64,000 bases of DNA from Leptobrachium leishanense. Taxonomy: Eukaryota > Chordata > Amphibia > Anura > Megophryidae. Under the pieces are notes generated by a model. The model was not told the origin of the DNA and made no database searches. It saw only the letters and a list, made by a program, of their open reading frames with translations. Shown here piece by piece: positions 11,576 through 21,942 of the stretch; the stretch's first letter is position 1; each line of letters opens with the position of its first letter. A program made the translations under genes and the position numbers. The stretch is taken from the NCBI GenBank assembly GCA_009667805.1, contig CM019066.1, positions 120,047,690 through 120,111,689 on the forward strand, given 5' to 3'.

Positions 11576-12659
11576 ATAACATAAAACAGAAATAAACAAT
11601 AGTTTGTTATCGTGGTCTTAGCAAAACCATAAACCTAAGTAGGAACCTGGATAAAGGGACCCTGAAGGGTTGCAAACGATACCCCTAAATGTGAAGGGTT
11701 AGAATCCAAAACAGCAAGTGATTAACCCAGAAACCAGCAGGGGGTTAAATCACTAAAACAAGTGATACAACGTAAAATGCACAATAGAGAGAGAAAAGTC
11801 AAAAGCCCAAGCCGGGTCAATAAACAGGAACAGGAATCTCATACAAAGCCGGGTTGTCAACAGTAGTCAAATAAATATTAGAAGTAGCGATGCCACAACA
11901 GGGCAATGAGGCCATTCCTAGAGCCCTGTTTTAAAGCCTGTGGCTCCTGGTAACCACACCTGACCCCGCCCCCTCAAATGCCGATCTGCCAGCAGAAAGT
12001 GCTGGCATCCGACCAGCCAGCGGTCCCCCTTCTTGCCCAGACCTCCCAGTGGGCACAGCGGGGGCTGAGGATGTAACAGCTGTGTCAGTGGTGCATCCTT
12101 TCTATAATTCTGATATGGAAAGGAAACAGTGTTTTTTCCCTTTTCATGACCCAACAAATGGGGTTCCTTGTCAAGATTTATAGGCCCTTCCCCTTATTTG
12201 TTCCGGTGCCCTGTTGGGGTCTAGTGCCCTTCAATCCATATTGTTGTCTGATTCTCTGATTCTGAACTGGACTTGTTCAACATTTGTTGTCCTCTTTCTG
12301 CTCCTTGACTGCGTTTTGTCTGTGTATCAATGCTGCTTGTTATTGACCTTGGCTTGTTCCTCCATTGTTGTGCTCCTCTCCTGCCCCTGACTCTGAATTG
12401 TTTTAGGCTATTACTCTCCTCTATCAACTCAGCCAAAATAAGGACAGGTATTTCATTAGAGAATCCCTGTGTAGTAGTACCTGTAGTTGAGATGTGTGTG
12501 CTGGGTATACAGATTCATGACACCGCTTGAGTTTCCTATGATTTTTATCCTTTTTTCTACATCTCTGAATGTGATGTCCTCCTGCTTTGAATTAATGTTT
12601 ATATGACGCTAAGAACATCAGGGTACTAATTCAAGGACAATGCATAATTATCTTTAGGA
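11576..12659. other. Unassigned, possibly old LTR-retrotransposon debris
   Basis: 11780-11900 and 12080-12530 have the texture of LTR-type repeats (pyrimidine-rich runs of short CTTG, TTGACC and TGTTC words), comparable with the solo LTR at 21943-22745. I cannot show ends or a duplication, and no coding sequence is recognisable. Confidence 0.3.
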
Positions 12660-12880
12660 CTTTGTAATCCTAACGCTAATTACTCTATGTGCTCCCTATG
12701 TTAAGTATAAGGAATGCAAAGTACAGTGAGCTGTACAAGCTCAATCCCCAATTCGCTAACTTTTTTTAACCTTTTAGAGCTCGTAAGGTAATAGGGGGTC
12801 ATGCGCTAAAGGCACTTAAGCTAGCATTAACGCTCAAATATCTGAGCACTAACACTAGCATTAAGTGTGTAATAGGGCCC
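12660..12880. mobile_element. Harbinger-like MITE fragment
   Basis: Shares the GCTCCC(C)ATGTTAAGTATA hairpin region with the elements at 30021, 50744 and 54084, and ends in AGTGTGTAATAGGGCCC, the terminal sequence type of that family. The left end is not clear. Confidence 0.55.
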
Positions 12881-13685
12881 TAAAAGAGTCAAAATTCTAC
12901 CACCATTAAAACTATGTTTGAATAAAATGATGTTACATTTTGTACAATCATGTACAATAAATAACAGTAAGTAGTATGCAGCTCTATTTTTACCATAGAA
13001 CAATAGTAAGTTAAGGAACAATTAAGAACTCCTCTCATAGCTAAAAAGGTGCACACAAAAATGTACACAGATAGGCTCGCAGCAGTCCCCTAAATTAACA
13101 TTCTCTCTCTAACGCTTTTGAATTCAAAGTGTTCCCTATTGTCACATGAAGTAATGCAGATAGTGTCCAGAGTTCTGTGCTTTGTTTCGGCACCTAATAA
13201 AATTTGTGCGAAAGCTAGCTACAAATTTAATGACATCTAGAGGACAATGGAGAAAGAAAGTGCAGGAACACGCATAAAACAAGAGACTTTGATAGTTTTT
13301 AAACTTCTAAAACAAAAGCTATTTCTGCTTAAGGGAAGATAATAATTCCTCCTAGTATTTAATAATGGCACAGAATGAATTATTGGAGGATATGTATCTA
13401 GTGTCAGCTGCAGTCTAATTAGCAACTATAAAAAACTGAGACTGGCTCCCTGTCCCCATTACACATTCTAACATTGGCATTATAAGGAATTACAGTGCTT
13501 TAAAGGTGTATAGTTACATATGCCTACAATTTAAAATTTTCATTAGGATACAGTTCTCGGGAGTATTAGACACTGGTAAAATCCCCTTCCTTTACTATGG
13601 AGATGTGTCTCCATTAACACTATTAATATCGTTTTTCTAATATATATATACAGGTATATGTATTATATGTGTGTGTATATATATA
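12881..13685. other. No recognised gene; AT/GT microsatellite at its end
   Basis: Nothing identifiable to 13635. 13636-13685 is a (TA)n/(GT)n tract that seems to be the target of the ribozyme-bearing insertion that follows; a (AT)n tract also lies on its other side at 16561-16575. Confidence 0.55.
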
Positions 13686-13921
13686 GTGTGTTTATTATTG
13701 CAGAAGCCACTTGCACATCACAGCAATTCGATGAATTGCATCCCAGAGCTCCTGTGCCACATTCCCCATATGCAGCAAGGAACTCTGGGTAGGATATGCA
13801 AATGACCTCTGTTCCACTTTTATGCATCCTGGATCTGTTATTACACAGAACCCTAAAATCAATGCTATGCCACACTGTGACTTTGTAGCAGAGATAAAGT
13901 TTATGCAACTGGTCAAAACCA

Positions 13922-13971
13922 CTCCTAGGACAGCACTGTTTCGGGTTTGTTGAACCCTCATCAGCTAGGAG
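13922..13971 (-). ncRNA. Type I hammerhead ribozyme
   Basis: On the minus strand, in order: stem I 5' arm CTCCTAG (13971-13965); core CTGATGA (13964-13958); stem II GGGTT-CAACA-AACCC (13957-13943), closed by the canonical G-C pair; core GAAA (13942-13939); stem III CAG-TG-CTG (13938-13931), or CA/TG with a GTGC loop; then U and C completing the cleavage triplet GUC; stem I 3' arm CTAGGAG (13928-13922), a perfect 7-bp match to the 5' arm. Self-cleavage would fall after the C at 13929. Every conserved core position is present. The very short stem III is typical of retrozyme and Penelope ribozymes, which may work best as dimers. Confidence 0.88.
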
Positions 13972-13978
13972 GTAGGCA

Positions 13979-15593
13979 CAGGGCCGGCCCAAGCTACTGT
14001 GCTGCCTGGAGCGAAGTATGAAATGCTGCCCCCTCCCAAAAAAAACACATGACATGCGTGAGCGTATCTGAGCTCCACAGCAATAAAACTCACAGTAATG
14101 TGCAATGTGTATGAGCGTATCACAGAATCCACAGCAATAAAACTCACAGTAATGTGCGGTGTGTATCACAGAGCTCCACAGCAATGAAACTCACAGTAAT
14201 GAGCGGTGTCTATGCGTGTGCCTCAGAGCTACACAGCAATAAAACCCACAGTAATGTGTTTTGTGTATGAGTGTATCACAGAGCTCCACAGAAATGAAAT
14301 TCACAGTAATGTGCGCTGTGTATGAGCATATCACAGAATCCACAGCAATAAAACTCAGTAATGTGCAGTGTGTATGAGCGCATCACAGAGCTCCACAGCA
14401 ATAAAACTTTTATGTGCAGACAGTGTGTATGAACGTAACAGTTTTATTGTTGTGTGGCTCTGATATGCTCATACACACTGTCTGCAGATAAAAAATTTAT
14501 TGTTGTGTGACTCTGTGACACAATCATATACACAGCAAATTACCATGAGTTTTATTGCTGTGGAGGCTCCACAGTGGAGCTCTATGATATGATCCATCGG
14601 GGAGGGCGCATATCCTAGTTCGCTTGTTTTTTACTGCCCTCCCAAAATACTTAATTTGGCCACCCATGAAAAAAAAATATTTATATATAAAATTATTTAT
14701 TTGCACCCCAGAATAAATAAAAAAAAATCATTAATTTGCCCCCAGGTGGAAAGGCAAATTAATGATTTTTTAAAATCTTATTCTGGGGAAGACAAATACA
14801 TCTTTACTTAATTTGGCTGCCAGAAAAAAAAAAATTATTTCCAGGGCAGGGAGGCAAATGAAGTCAGTCTGTTTTTTTTTGTTTAGTTTTGCTGGGCCTG
14901 GATAAATAAATTTTCATTAGGGTTGATTTTTTAAAATTAAACAGGGCAGGGGTGATCTCACTCACCAGGTTTGTCTGTCTGGTGGTGGTGGTGCTGCTGC
15001 CCCTGGTCCGTCCAGCGTTCTCTCCTGATCTGCTCCTCTTCTGGTCCCTTGTCTCAGGCTTAGGTGGGTTCTGCTGCAAAATCTGCCGAGACGGGGCATG
15101 CGGCTTGCCGGAGGATGTCACAAGGTGCACCGTGAGGGGGGGTGCCTGCAGGTGGTAACTCACTTTACAATGTCCGCCATTTGATCCATTCCCCTGGGGC
15201 TTCAGTGTGATATGCAGCAGCTATGTGCCTGAGCTGAGTCAGGCAGCTGCTTCCACCGTCCACGTGGTGCTGTTTAGCAGGGAGCGTGCAGGCAGATTAG
15301 GGAACTGCCGGCGCCAAAATTGTTACAGATGTCCGGAGCGCCCTCTGACGTCATCAGAGGTGGCCGCCGCCGGACGCCATCTTGGATTCTCCGGCGGCCG
15401 AACTTGGGGGAAAAAAACCTGCCGGACAGAATTTAGGTGTAAGTGTCACTAATTTAAGAACCGCCACTGGCCGTGCCCAGCCCAGGGTGGGAGCTTCACG
15501 CCACGGCCCTGGACAGGGCGGCAGAATGCCGCCCCTGTCAAAGGGCCGCCTGGCGCCATTGCTCCACCCTGCTCCATGGACGGGCCGGCCCTG
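13979..15593. mobile_element. hAT-type element A with minisatellite cargo
   Basis: Ends are CAGGGCCGGCCC in inverted orientation, flanked by a perfect 8-bp duplication GGTAGGCA (13971-13978, 15594-15601). The interior consists of an array (14047-14590), an AT-rich stretch with short inverted copies of AATTTGCC-like words (14630-14940), and a GC-rich end (14950-15593). No transposase. It inserted one base from the outer edge of the hammerhead. Elements at 17402 and 27284 share the array motif but differ in their ends. Confidence 0.88.
14047..14590. repeat. ~58-bp minisatellite that reverses direction
   Basis: About six direct units of the type CACAGAGCTCCACAGCAATAAAACTCACAGTAATGTGCGGTGTGTATGAGCGTAT (given here as a description of the unit: blocks GAGCTCCACAGCAATAAAAC, TCACAGTAATGTGC and GTGTATGAGCGTATCACAG). 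From about 14430 the units run in the opposite direction (GTTTTATTGTTGTGTGGCTC), so the array can fold back on itself. Confidence 0.85.
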
Positions 15594-15700
15594 GGTAGGC
15601 ATGATGACCAGTTCAGTGGATGCTTGGACCGTAGGGTAAATTAGTGTCTACAAGGGTTGTGGTGAAGGACTAAAAGTGAGATAAAAAGCCTCCACACTAT

Positions 15701-16418
15701 CAGGATAATACAAAGAGATCCGAATTGCTTGAGAAAGGTAACCGAACGCTGAAAATCAGTGTTCGGTTACCTTTCTTTGCCATTCGGCTATCCAGAGAGC
15801 AGGCAATTCGCCAAATCCTGGCGAATTACCTGAACATACGGTGCCTGTTCGGTGCCTGTTCGAGGGCAGTGAAAACCACATGAAAAAGCACTGCTTCGGC
15901 TATTCAGAGAACACAAACCAGCAGTGAAAGGTTCCCGAAACGCCCTGCCATTCGGTGGTTTAATTCGGCAAGTTTATTCAGGAGAATCCCATAGGCTTCA
16001 ATGTTAAAAATATTCCGGTTTTAATTCAATATCTAATTAGTAGTTTCTTTGCAAACAGCGTTTCACTTTTCAAACATTCATGCAAACTGTTTTCCTAATT
16101 TATTCACTTCGCTCTGTCTGCGGTGTCGGCTTTTTCCGGAGGCTTCGCTGTGTGTGATCAGCTTCTGCTCGGGTTTTTCCGGCGTTTTCGGCGGGTTAAA
16201 CAAGGTGTTTTTGCGGGTTTTTGGCGTGCATTCGCCGGGTTTTGCGGTGAGTTTTCGTTTGGTTTGCGGCAGCTTTTCCCTGCAATTCGGGGACCCTGTG
16301 GTGCTTGCTGAATACACCGCAGGGTCCCCGAAATAGGATCGGCAAAAGGAACCAAATTGAAGAGAACGAAAAGTCACCAAACGTGCGGTGACTTTTCGAA
16401 TCTCTTTGAATTACCCTG
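15701..16418. mobile_element. Non-autonomous element with CAGGGTTATTCA-type ends, 3-bp duplication
   Basis: The left end CAGGATAATACAAAGAGAT and the right end complement CAGGGTAATTCAAAGAGAT form an inverted repeat, flanked by TAT on both sides. The interior has the family blocks GGTGCCTGTTCGAGGGCAGT, TTCGGTGGTTT and TTCAATGTTAAAAATATTCC, and a hairpin CTGCGGTG-type element near the right end. Members also at 19374, 43024, 44075, 58451 and 60622. Superfamily not determined. Confidence 0.8.
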
Positions 16419-16576
16419 TATAATAAGTGTGTTTATTATTGCAGAAGCCACTTGCACATCACAGCAATTCGATGAATTTCATCACAGAGCTCCTGTGCCA
16501 CATTCCCCATATGCAGCAAGGAACTCTGGGTAGGATATGCAAATGACCTCTGTCCCACTTATATATATATATATAA

Positions 16577-17393
16577 CATTTTAAAAAATCAGCAAAACAT
16601 CAACAAGCCTATTTTAATTGCATAAAAATCATAAAAGAGAACAGACAATGATCTACAACAACCCTCTCACTAGAATGTTTTAAATTCATATATTGATTGA
16701 CATAATAAGTCACTATAATAAATAAGAGGAATGGATGTGAAACCATCAAGTACTGGCTATATAAATTTGAAAAGACATATCAATAAAACATACCCTTTGA
16801 TCACAGTAAGACAGGTATCCCATCAGGCCAAAAACGTTTGCCGGTAGATAGAAAAGGCAAGACTTGGTGCAAGTATTACGTCACAATTTTAAACTAACAC
16901 TACATTACAAGCAAGGGAGACACAAGCCATCCACTGTTGTACATAGGAGGAATTAGCTACAACAGCAATAGCGACATAGATATATCTAAGTGAAGCAAAT
17001 ATGCAAAACTGTATTGAAGAAACAATGAGGAAATCTCATATGCGAGTTTATGAATTGCGAGTTTATGAAATCTCATGAATTGCGAGTTTAACCACCAGAC
17101 TGTGGACAAAGCGTTGAGCGTGATTCTGCTTATAAAACTCTGTGCTATTTCTGTGACGACTGTCACATTGAATTCACTGACACCATGTAGTTACCCTAAT
17201 GTATGTAACCAAGTGAAGCCGTCTGCTTCTACAGAAATAAACCCTCCATCTGTACAGAAGAAGGGAGTCTGCTTTACTGTCATAACTCACATCTGAATTT
17301 TTCATATCTAGTATCCAAGGGGGCAACAGAACCGAAGTTCCCCATTAGCCTCAATCGTACAATTGTTTCTACACAAGACTCACAGATCCTTCA
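16577..17393. other. No recognised gene; one small direct repeat
   Basis: AT-rich. 17033-17092 contains three copies of a TATGAATTGCGAGTTTA-like word. Otherwise nothing recognised. Confidence 0.5.
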
Positions 17394-18037
17394 TTTGTTT
17401 GCAGGGCAGCCATCAGAAATGATGGGGTCCCTTACTGAACCTCACGATAGGCTCCCCCCCGTAAACTACCTCAACTTTTAACAGCTTTTCGTGCCCTTCC
17501 AAAACAAAAAAGGATATAACACAGTTCCACAGCAATAAAACTCACAGTAATGTGCGGTGTGCATGAGCGTATCTGTCACGTCTGGAGCTCAGAGGGGGCC
17601 CTGGCACCCAGCGGCACCATTGACAAGCTGGGTGCCAGGAGTTGTGCCGGCTTCTGGAGCTCGCAGGGCTGGCCAGAAGGCGGGGTGCAGCATTATGATG
17701 TGCGCCCGCCGGGTTTAAATACAGACAGCGCGATCCGAATTATCACCCTGTCGTGGAGTTTGCTTCCCTCAGTGCTGAGCGTCTCCTGGCGATTCACTAC
17801 TTGGTTGTTTATTCAGTCTCCGTTATTACTTTGCTTGTATGAGAACCACCCCCGTGTACCAGCCCTTGGCTATTCCTTGACCACTCTAACTCTGATTTTG
17901 GCTTATATGATAGATGCCTCTTGTGTACCATTTTGGCTATCCCTGACCACTCTAACACTGATCGATTTGGGATTGTTTTATAATACATCCTTGTATACCG
18001 TCTGGCCTATTTCAGGTATACCCTGTCCTGTGTGCTG

Positions 18038-18165
18038 GTAAAACATTTCACACTCGCTGCTGGTAAAACATTTCCCACTCGCAAGTTGGTAAAACATTTC
18101 CCACTCGTTGGTAAAACATTTCCCACTCGTTGGTAAAACATTTCCCACTTGTTGGTAAAACATTT
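18038..18165. repeat. 22-bp minisatellite
   Basis: Five to six units of TTGGTAAAACATTTCCCACT plus CG. The same unit, complemented and slightly longer, forms the array at 57576-57815. Confidence 0.92.
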
Positions 18166-18415
18166 CTCTGGGGTCTGGTTGGGCCCTGTGGTCTGGCTGG
18201 GCATGGGGTCTGGCTGTGCCCTGGGGTCTGGCTGGGCCCTGGGGTCTCGCTGGGCCCTGGGGTTTGGCTGGGCTCAGGGGTCTGGCTGGGCCCAGGGGTC
18301 TGGTTGGGCCCTGGGGTCTGGCTGGGCCCAGAGGTTAGGCTGGGCCTGGGGTCTCGCTGTACCTGGGTGGGCCTAGGTCTGGCTGGGCCCTGGGGTCTGG
18401 CAGGGCCCTGGGTCA
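18166..18415. repeat. 18-bp minisatellite
   Basis: About 13 units of GGGGTCTGGCTGGGCCCT with scattered substitutions. Proline-rich or glycine/tryptophan-rich frames across it are by-products. Confidence 0.93.
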
Positions 18416-18419
18416 CCAT

Positions 18420-18545
18420 GGGCCATCTTCTGTCCTGGTCCTCTTCTCCTCATCTATCTTCTTCTCTTCTTTTCCTCTTCTATCTTCTTCTTCTCTTCTT
18501 TTCCTCTTCTTCTCTTCTTTCTTCTCCTGCTTCTTCTCCTCCCAG
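18420..18545. repeat. Polypyrimidine (TCTTC) tract
   Basis: About 125 bp almost entirely of C and T on the plus strand, next to the 18-bp array and still inside element B. Confidence 0.92.
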
Positions 18546-18830
18546 CCGTCGCAGCCAGCTTCTCCTTTGTGTGTGAGTCACACACACGTGACCGGAGGGC
18601 GGCACCAAAGCAACGTGCTTGAGAGGCACAAGCATGTTGCTTGGCCTGCCCACCCAGGAAGCTGCCGGCCAGTACAGCTCCGGATTCAAACTCCTTGAGT
18701 CCGATACCGGAGCTGAAAAACTTTTATGGTGCCGCCGACGATGGGGCCCCGGCGGGCCAGGCTCCCCCGGCCACCGGGTCCCTTACTGCAACATTGGGCG
18801 TAATGTCCTGATGGCGGCCCTGTTTGTATG

Positions 18831-19373
18831 CATGCTTTCCCTTATAGAAGATCTGTCTTTATGGCTTTTAGTCTGAGAATTAGTACATTTCCTTCTTTAT
18901 ATTTTGCATTGCAGTTATGTAGCATGAATCTCATTTCAAAGTATACCACTTTCATGGGGATCCAATACAGCTCGGTCACAACATAGCTTCTTATTGTGTC
19001 ATAGCGGTAAACATTTCTCTGGACCTATTTTTGGGGAATAGGCTACGCATACAGATAGGATTCAACCACGAGAAAATAAATTGTGCTGTGTCAAAATTAT
19101 ACTGCAAACACTGGGGCTTATCAAGTTATGTTAGGCTAGTTTAGCCTCAGTTTCGTTAAACTGGCAGGCAGGACTGCCGGTGGGCTCAAGTTATTGACAT
19201 GGTCACTTTGAGTTAAATGCAGATTAAGATAAATAATCCAGGACAGCACTTTAAAGTCTCACTGAAAACATTGTAGTTGGAAAGTTTGCAACATATAGAG
19301 CTGGTACTCATTGGTCTCATTACAATTAACACCAGGTCACATAGTGATCTATAAATGGGCATGCAAACTCAAT
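18831..19373. other. No recognised gene or element
   Basis: Mixed-composition sequence without paired ends, arrays or a convincing frame. Confidence 0.5.
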
Positions 19374-20216
19374 CAGGGTTATTCAAAGAGCTCTGAATTG
19401 TGGCCGAAAGGTAACTGAACGCTGAAATTCAGCGTACGCTTACCTTTCCTGGCCATTTGGCTATCCAGACAGCAGGCAGTTCGCCAAATGTTGGCGAATT
19501 GCCTGCATATATGGTGCCTGTTCGAGGTCAGTAAAGCAATGCTTCATCTATTCAGAGAACACAAAACAGCTGAGAAAGGTTGCCGAAATGCCCTGCCATT
19601 CGGTGGTTTCATTCGACAGGTTTATTCAGGAGAATCTCATAGGCTTCAATGTTAAAAATATTCCTGTTTTAATTCAATATCTAATAAACCGTTTATTATT
19701 TTATTCTGCAGGAAAAAGTCTCTTTATTTTTAAATTTTTTTAGGATCTTTTAGGCATTCTTCGAGATTTTTTTGTGAAAAAATTGTTTCCGTTTTTTTTT
19801 TTAATCCTTTTTCTTTTTTCTGTAACAGCCCTTTTTATTATCATTCATTGGATCTTATATGTAAATTTCAGACATTTTCGTTCTGTAGTTTCTTTGCAAA
19901 CAGCGTTTCACTTTTCAAACATTCAAGCGTACTGTTTTTTTTTTCACTCCACTCGGCTGCTCTGCACGGTGATCGTCTCCTGCTCGGGTTTCTCTGGCGT
20001 GTTCGGCGGGGTTAATCCAGATGTTTTTGTGGGTTTCGGTGTGCGTTCGCCGGGTTTTGCAGTGAGTGTTCGTTTCCCTGCACTACGACGGCCCTGTGGT
20101 GCTTGCTGAATACACCGCAGGGTTGCCGAAATGGGATTGCCAAATTGCACCGAATTCAAGAGAACGAAAAGTCACCGAATGTGCAGTGACTTTTCAATTC
20201 TCTTTGAATAACCCTG
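19374..20216. mobile_element. Element of the CAGGGTTATTCA family
   Basis: Left end CAGGGTTATTCAAAGAG, right end its complement (CTCTTTGAATAACCCTG). The flanks AAT and TAT do not match perfectly. It has the same internal blocks as 15701-16418, plus a longer T-rich centre (19690-19850), so this is the fuller version of the family. Confidence 0.82.
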
Positions 20217-20254
20217 TATATCTAAAATTGAGTATAATTATAGTGCTACCGTAA

Positions 20255-21624
20255 CCCCATAAGCACCGATGACGTACCAGGTACGTCTTATGAAACTGAT
20301 TGCTTAACCTCCCTGCCGATATTCCCGAGTGTGACTCGGGGTTTAAATTTCACTACCACGAACGGTAACCCCGAGCCACACTCGGGCTGGATGCATACTC
20401 ACCTCCTCCTGGCTCCCTCGCTGTCCTCCGCAGTGTGATCGCGGCGAGCTGCTTCCTGGAAGGCTCCCTGTGAGTCACATGATGCAGGGGGCTGGAACGC
20501 AGCAAATTTCATTCATAATAAACACTGAATACAAAATGCAATGTTTATGAACGGCCACTAGGTGGCAGTACAGGATAAGAAATAGACCATACATCATCTC
20601 ACCCTTGCTTGCAGACAGATTTCAGTGTTTTTTGTTGTATTTTATTGAATATCATTTATTTGCATTATTTTGGATAATTATTTTTGGGATAATAAATTAT
20701 TATGTCGTGTTTCAAACTTTATCAGACTCAGTGTATTTACTATTTTTTTAAATTAATTAATTAATTTATTTATAAAGGATTTTACCAGTAAGAACTCTTG
20801 ATTTCAGGGATTTCAGTGCGTGATTCCTAATTATTACAGGCTAACTATGTACAAAAACACGTTTCCTATAAAAAAAAATTGAGACGCTTTTAGACACAAA
20901 ATTTTGAAAAAATTAGACCGCCAGGGAGGTTAACGACCGAGGATGTACCTGGTGCCTCATATCTTTAAAACACCCTCCCTCCCGATACTCACCTCTCTGC
21001 TTTTTAGCCCCAGCCGTCGCTCTAGTTTCCCCAGTTGCTGGGCGCGATGATGTCAGTTTCAGGCAGTCTGCTGGGAGAGTGCTTGAAAGGGAGGGAGGGT
21101 CCTCTCATTTCCGACAGCGAGCAGAAAGAAAGAGAGGCATCGCTGGAAAGGTTAGTGTCTGACCTTTCCAGCGATGCCTCTCTGTAACCCTTAGGTGAGC
21201 TCAGCACACAGAGGTGAAACGGCTCAGCAGTAAAGGGGTTAAAAATGCAAAAAACATGTAAACATTGGGTATTTTTAAACTCAGTACAAAATTTAGAAAC
21301 TAATTAGCTAGGGTATTTTTTGGCGGTTGTAGATTTGGGGGTCAAAGTTCGAAAAAATAGGTTTTTTTTCTCTCCATTTTGTCATCATATTTTCATCATA
21401 TTTCATAAAAAAATTTATGGTAAATTATAGGATATGAAGAAAATAATCGTTTCTTTAGAAAGTCCATTTAATGACCAGAAAAGCAGTATATAATATGTGT
21501 GGGTACAGTAAACAAATAAGAGAAAAATTACAGCTAAACACAAACAGCGCAGAGATGTAAAAACAGCAGTGGGTACTATCTGGACTGACTTTTTGAATGG
21601 TAAAACAGCCTGGTAACTATGGGG
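20255..21624. mobile_element. TTAA-type element hosting another TTAA element
   Basis: The left end CCCCATAAGCACC follows GTAA (one change from TTAA), and the right end ACTATGGGG precedes TTAA (21625-21628). GATGACGTACCAGGTACGTC near the left and GATGTACCTGGTGCC after the inner element are likely parts of one palindrome. A hairpin GAGAGGCATCGCTGGAAAGG... lies at 21131-21185. A third TTAA end, CAGCAGTAAAGGGGTTAA, occurs at 21225-21242, so more than one insertion may be layered here. Confidence 0.6.
20308..20929. mobile_element. TTAA-flanked MITE nested in the previous element
   Basis: CCTCCCTGCCGAT... at the left and CGCCAGGGAGG at the right, with TTAA at 20304-20307 and 20930-20933. Carries a 5' hairpin CCCGAGTGTGACTCGGGGT / ACCCCGAGCCACACTCGGG and a GC-rich then AT-rich interior. 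No coding sequence. Confidence 0.85.
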
Positions 21625-21942
21625 TTAATGTATGAAATATGCTTCAGTGACAACTGCATTTGTGATGCAGACAAGTGAACATTTTTCATATTGTTTCTTT
21701 ATTTTGGTAAACGTTGTGTGCATTTATATGCTTAGTCAAACTCAACCCTGAGGAGTTTTAACTTGCTCGAATTCCTGGCCTTATTCATTTTACCCTTGGT
21801 ATTTAGATAATACATTGTTATTACAATCACTATTTCAGTTATAATGTGGCAACATATTCTGCAGTGCTGTACAACTGGTAGGACAAAATAAACATAAAAG
21901 TGACAAATATGTTTGCACATTAAGAAATGGTAGGGATAAAGG

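Larger units (their letters stand above)
13686..16560 (-). mobile_element. Tandem ~397-bp repeat with hammerhead ribozyme (retrozyme- or Penelope-like), split by two transposons
   Basis: The block GTGTGTTTATTATTGCAGAA...GACCTCTGT(T/C)CCACTT occurs at 13686-13820 and again at 16427-16560. Removing the hAT element (13979-15593 plus one 8-bp duplication) and the 3-bp-TSD element (15701-16418 plus 3 bp) leaves one complete unit of about 397 bp followed by 134 bp of a second. Both borders lie in TA microsatellite. The unit carries a full type I hammerhead on the minus strand. Tandem units of a few hundred bp with one hammerhead each are the hallmark of retrozymes and of Penelope-like pseudo-LTRs; no protein is encoded, so the element must borrow enzymes. 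Which of the two it is cannot be told from this copy. Confidence 0.75.
17402..18822. mobile_element. hAT-type element B with captured modules
   Basis: The ends CAGGGCAGCCATCAG and, complemented, CAGGGCCGCCATCAG form a 15-bp inverted repeat, with 8-bp duplications TTTGTTTG and TTTGTATG (7 of 8) on the flanks. Inside are: one unit of the element A array (17521-17575), a 470-bp module starting TGTCACG with a TTTAAATA box at 17715 that looks like part of an LTR, a 22-bp minisatellite, an 18-bp minisatellite, and a polypyrimidine tract. 57576-58247 holds the same modules in inverse orientation. Confidence 0.85.

Noticed and set aside
13686..16560. The two copies of the 134-bp block read as a pair of LTRs
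   Set aside because: They lack TG...CA ends and a primer-binding site, and the sequence between them, once later insertions are removed, is only about 260 bp, so a tandem repeat is the simpler reading.
18048..18419. Proline/glutamine-rich protein frame on the minus strand
   Set aside because: It is the translation of the 18-bp and 22-bp minisatellites and ends with them.
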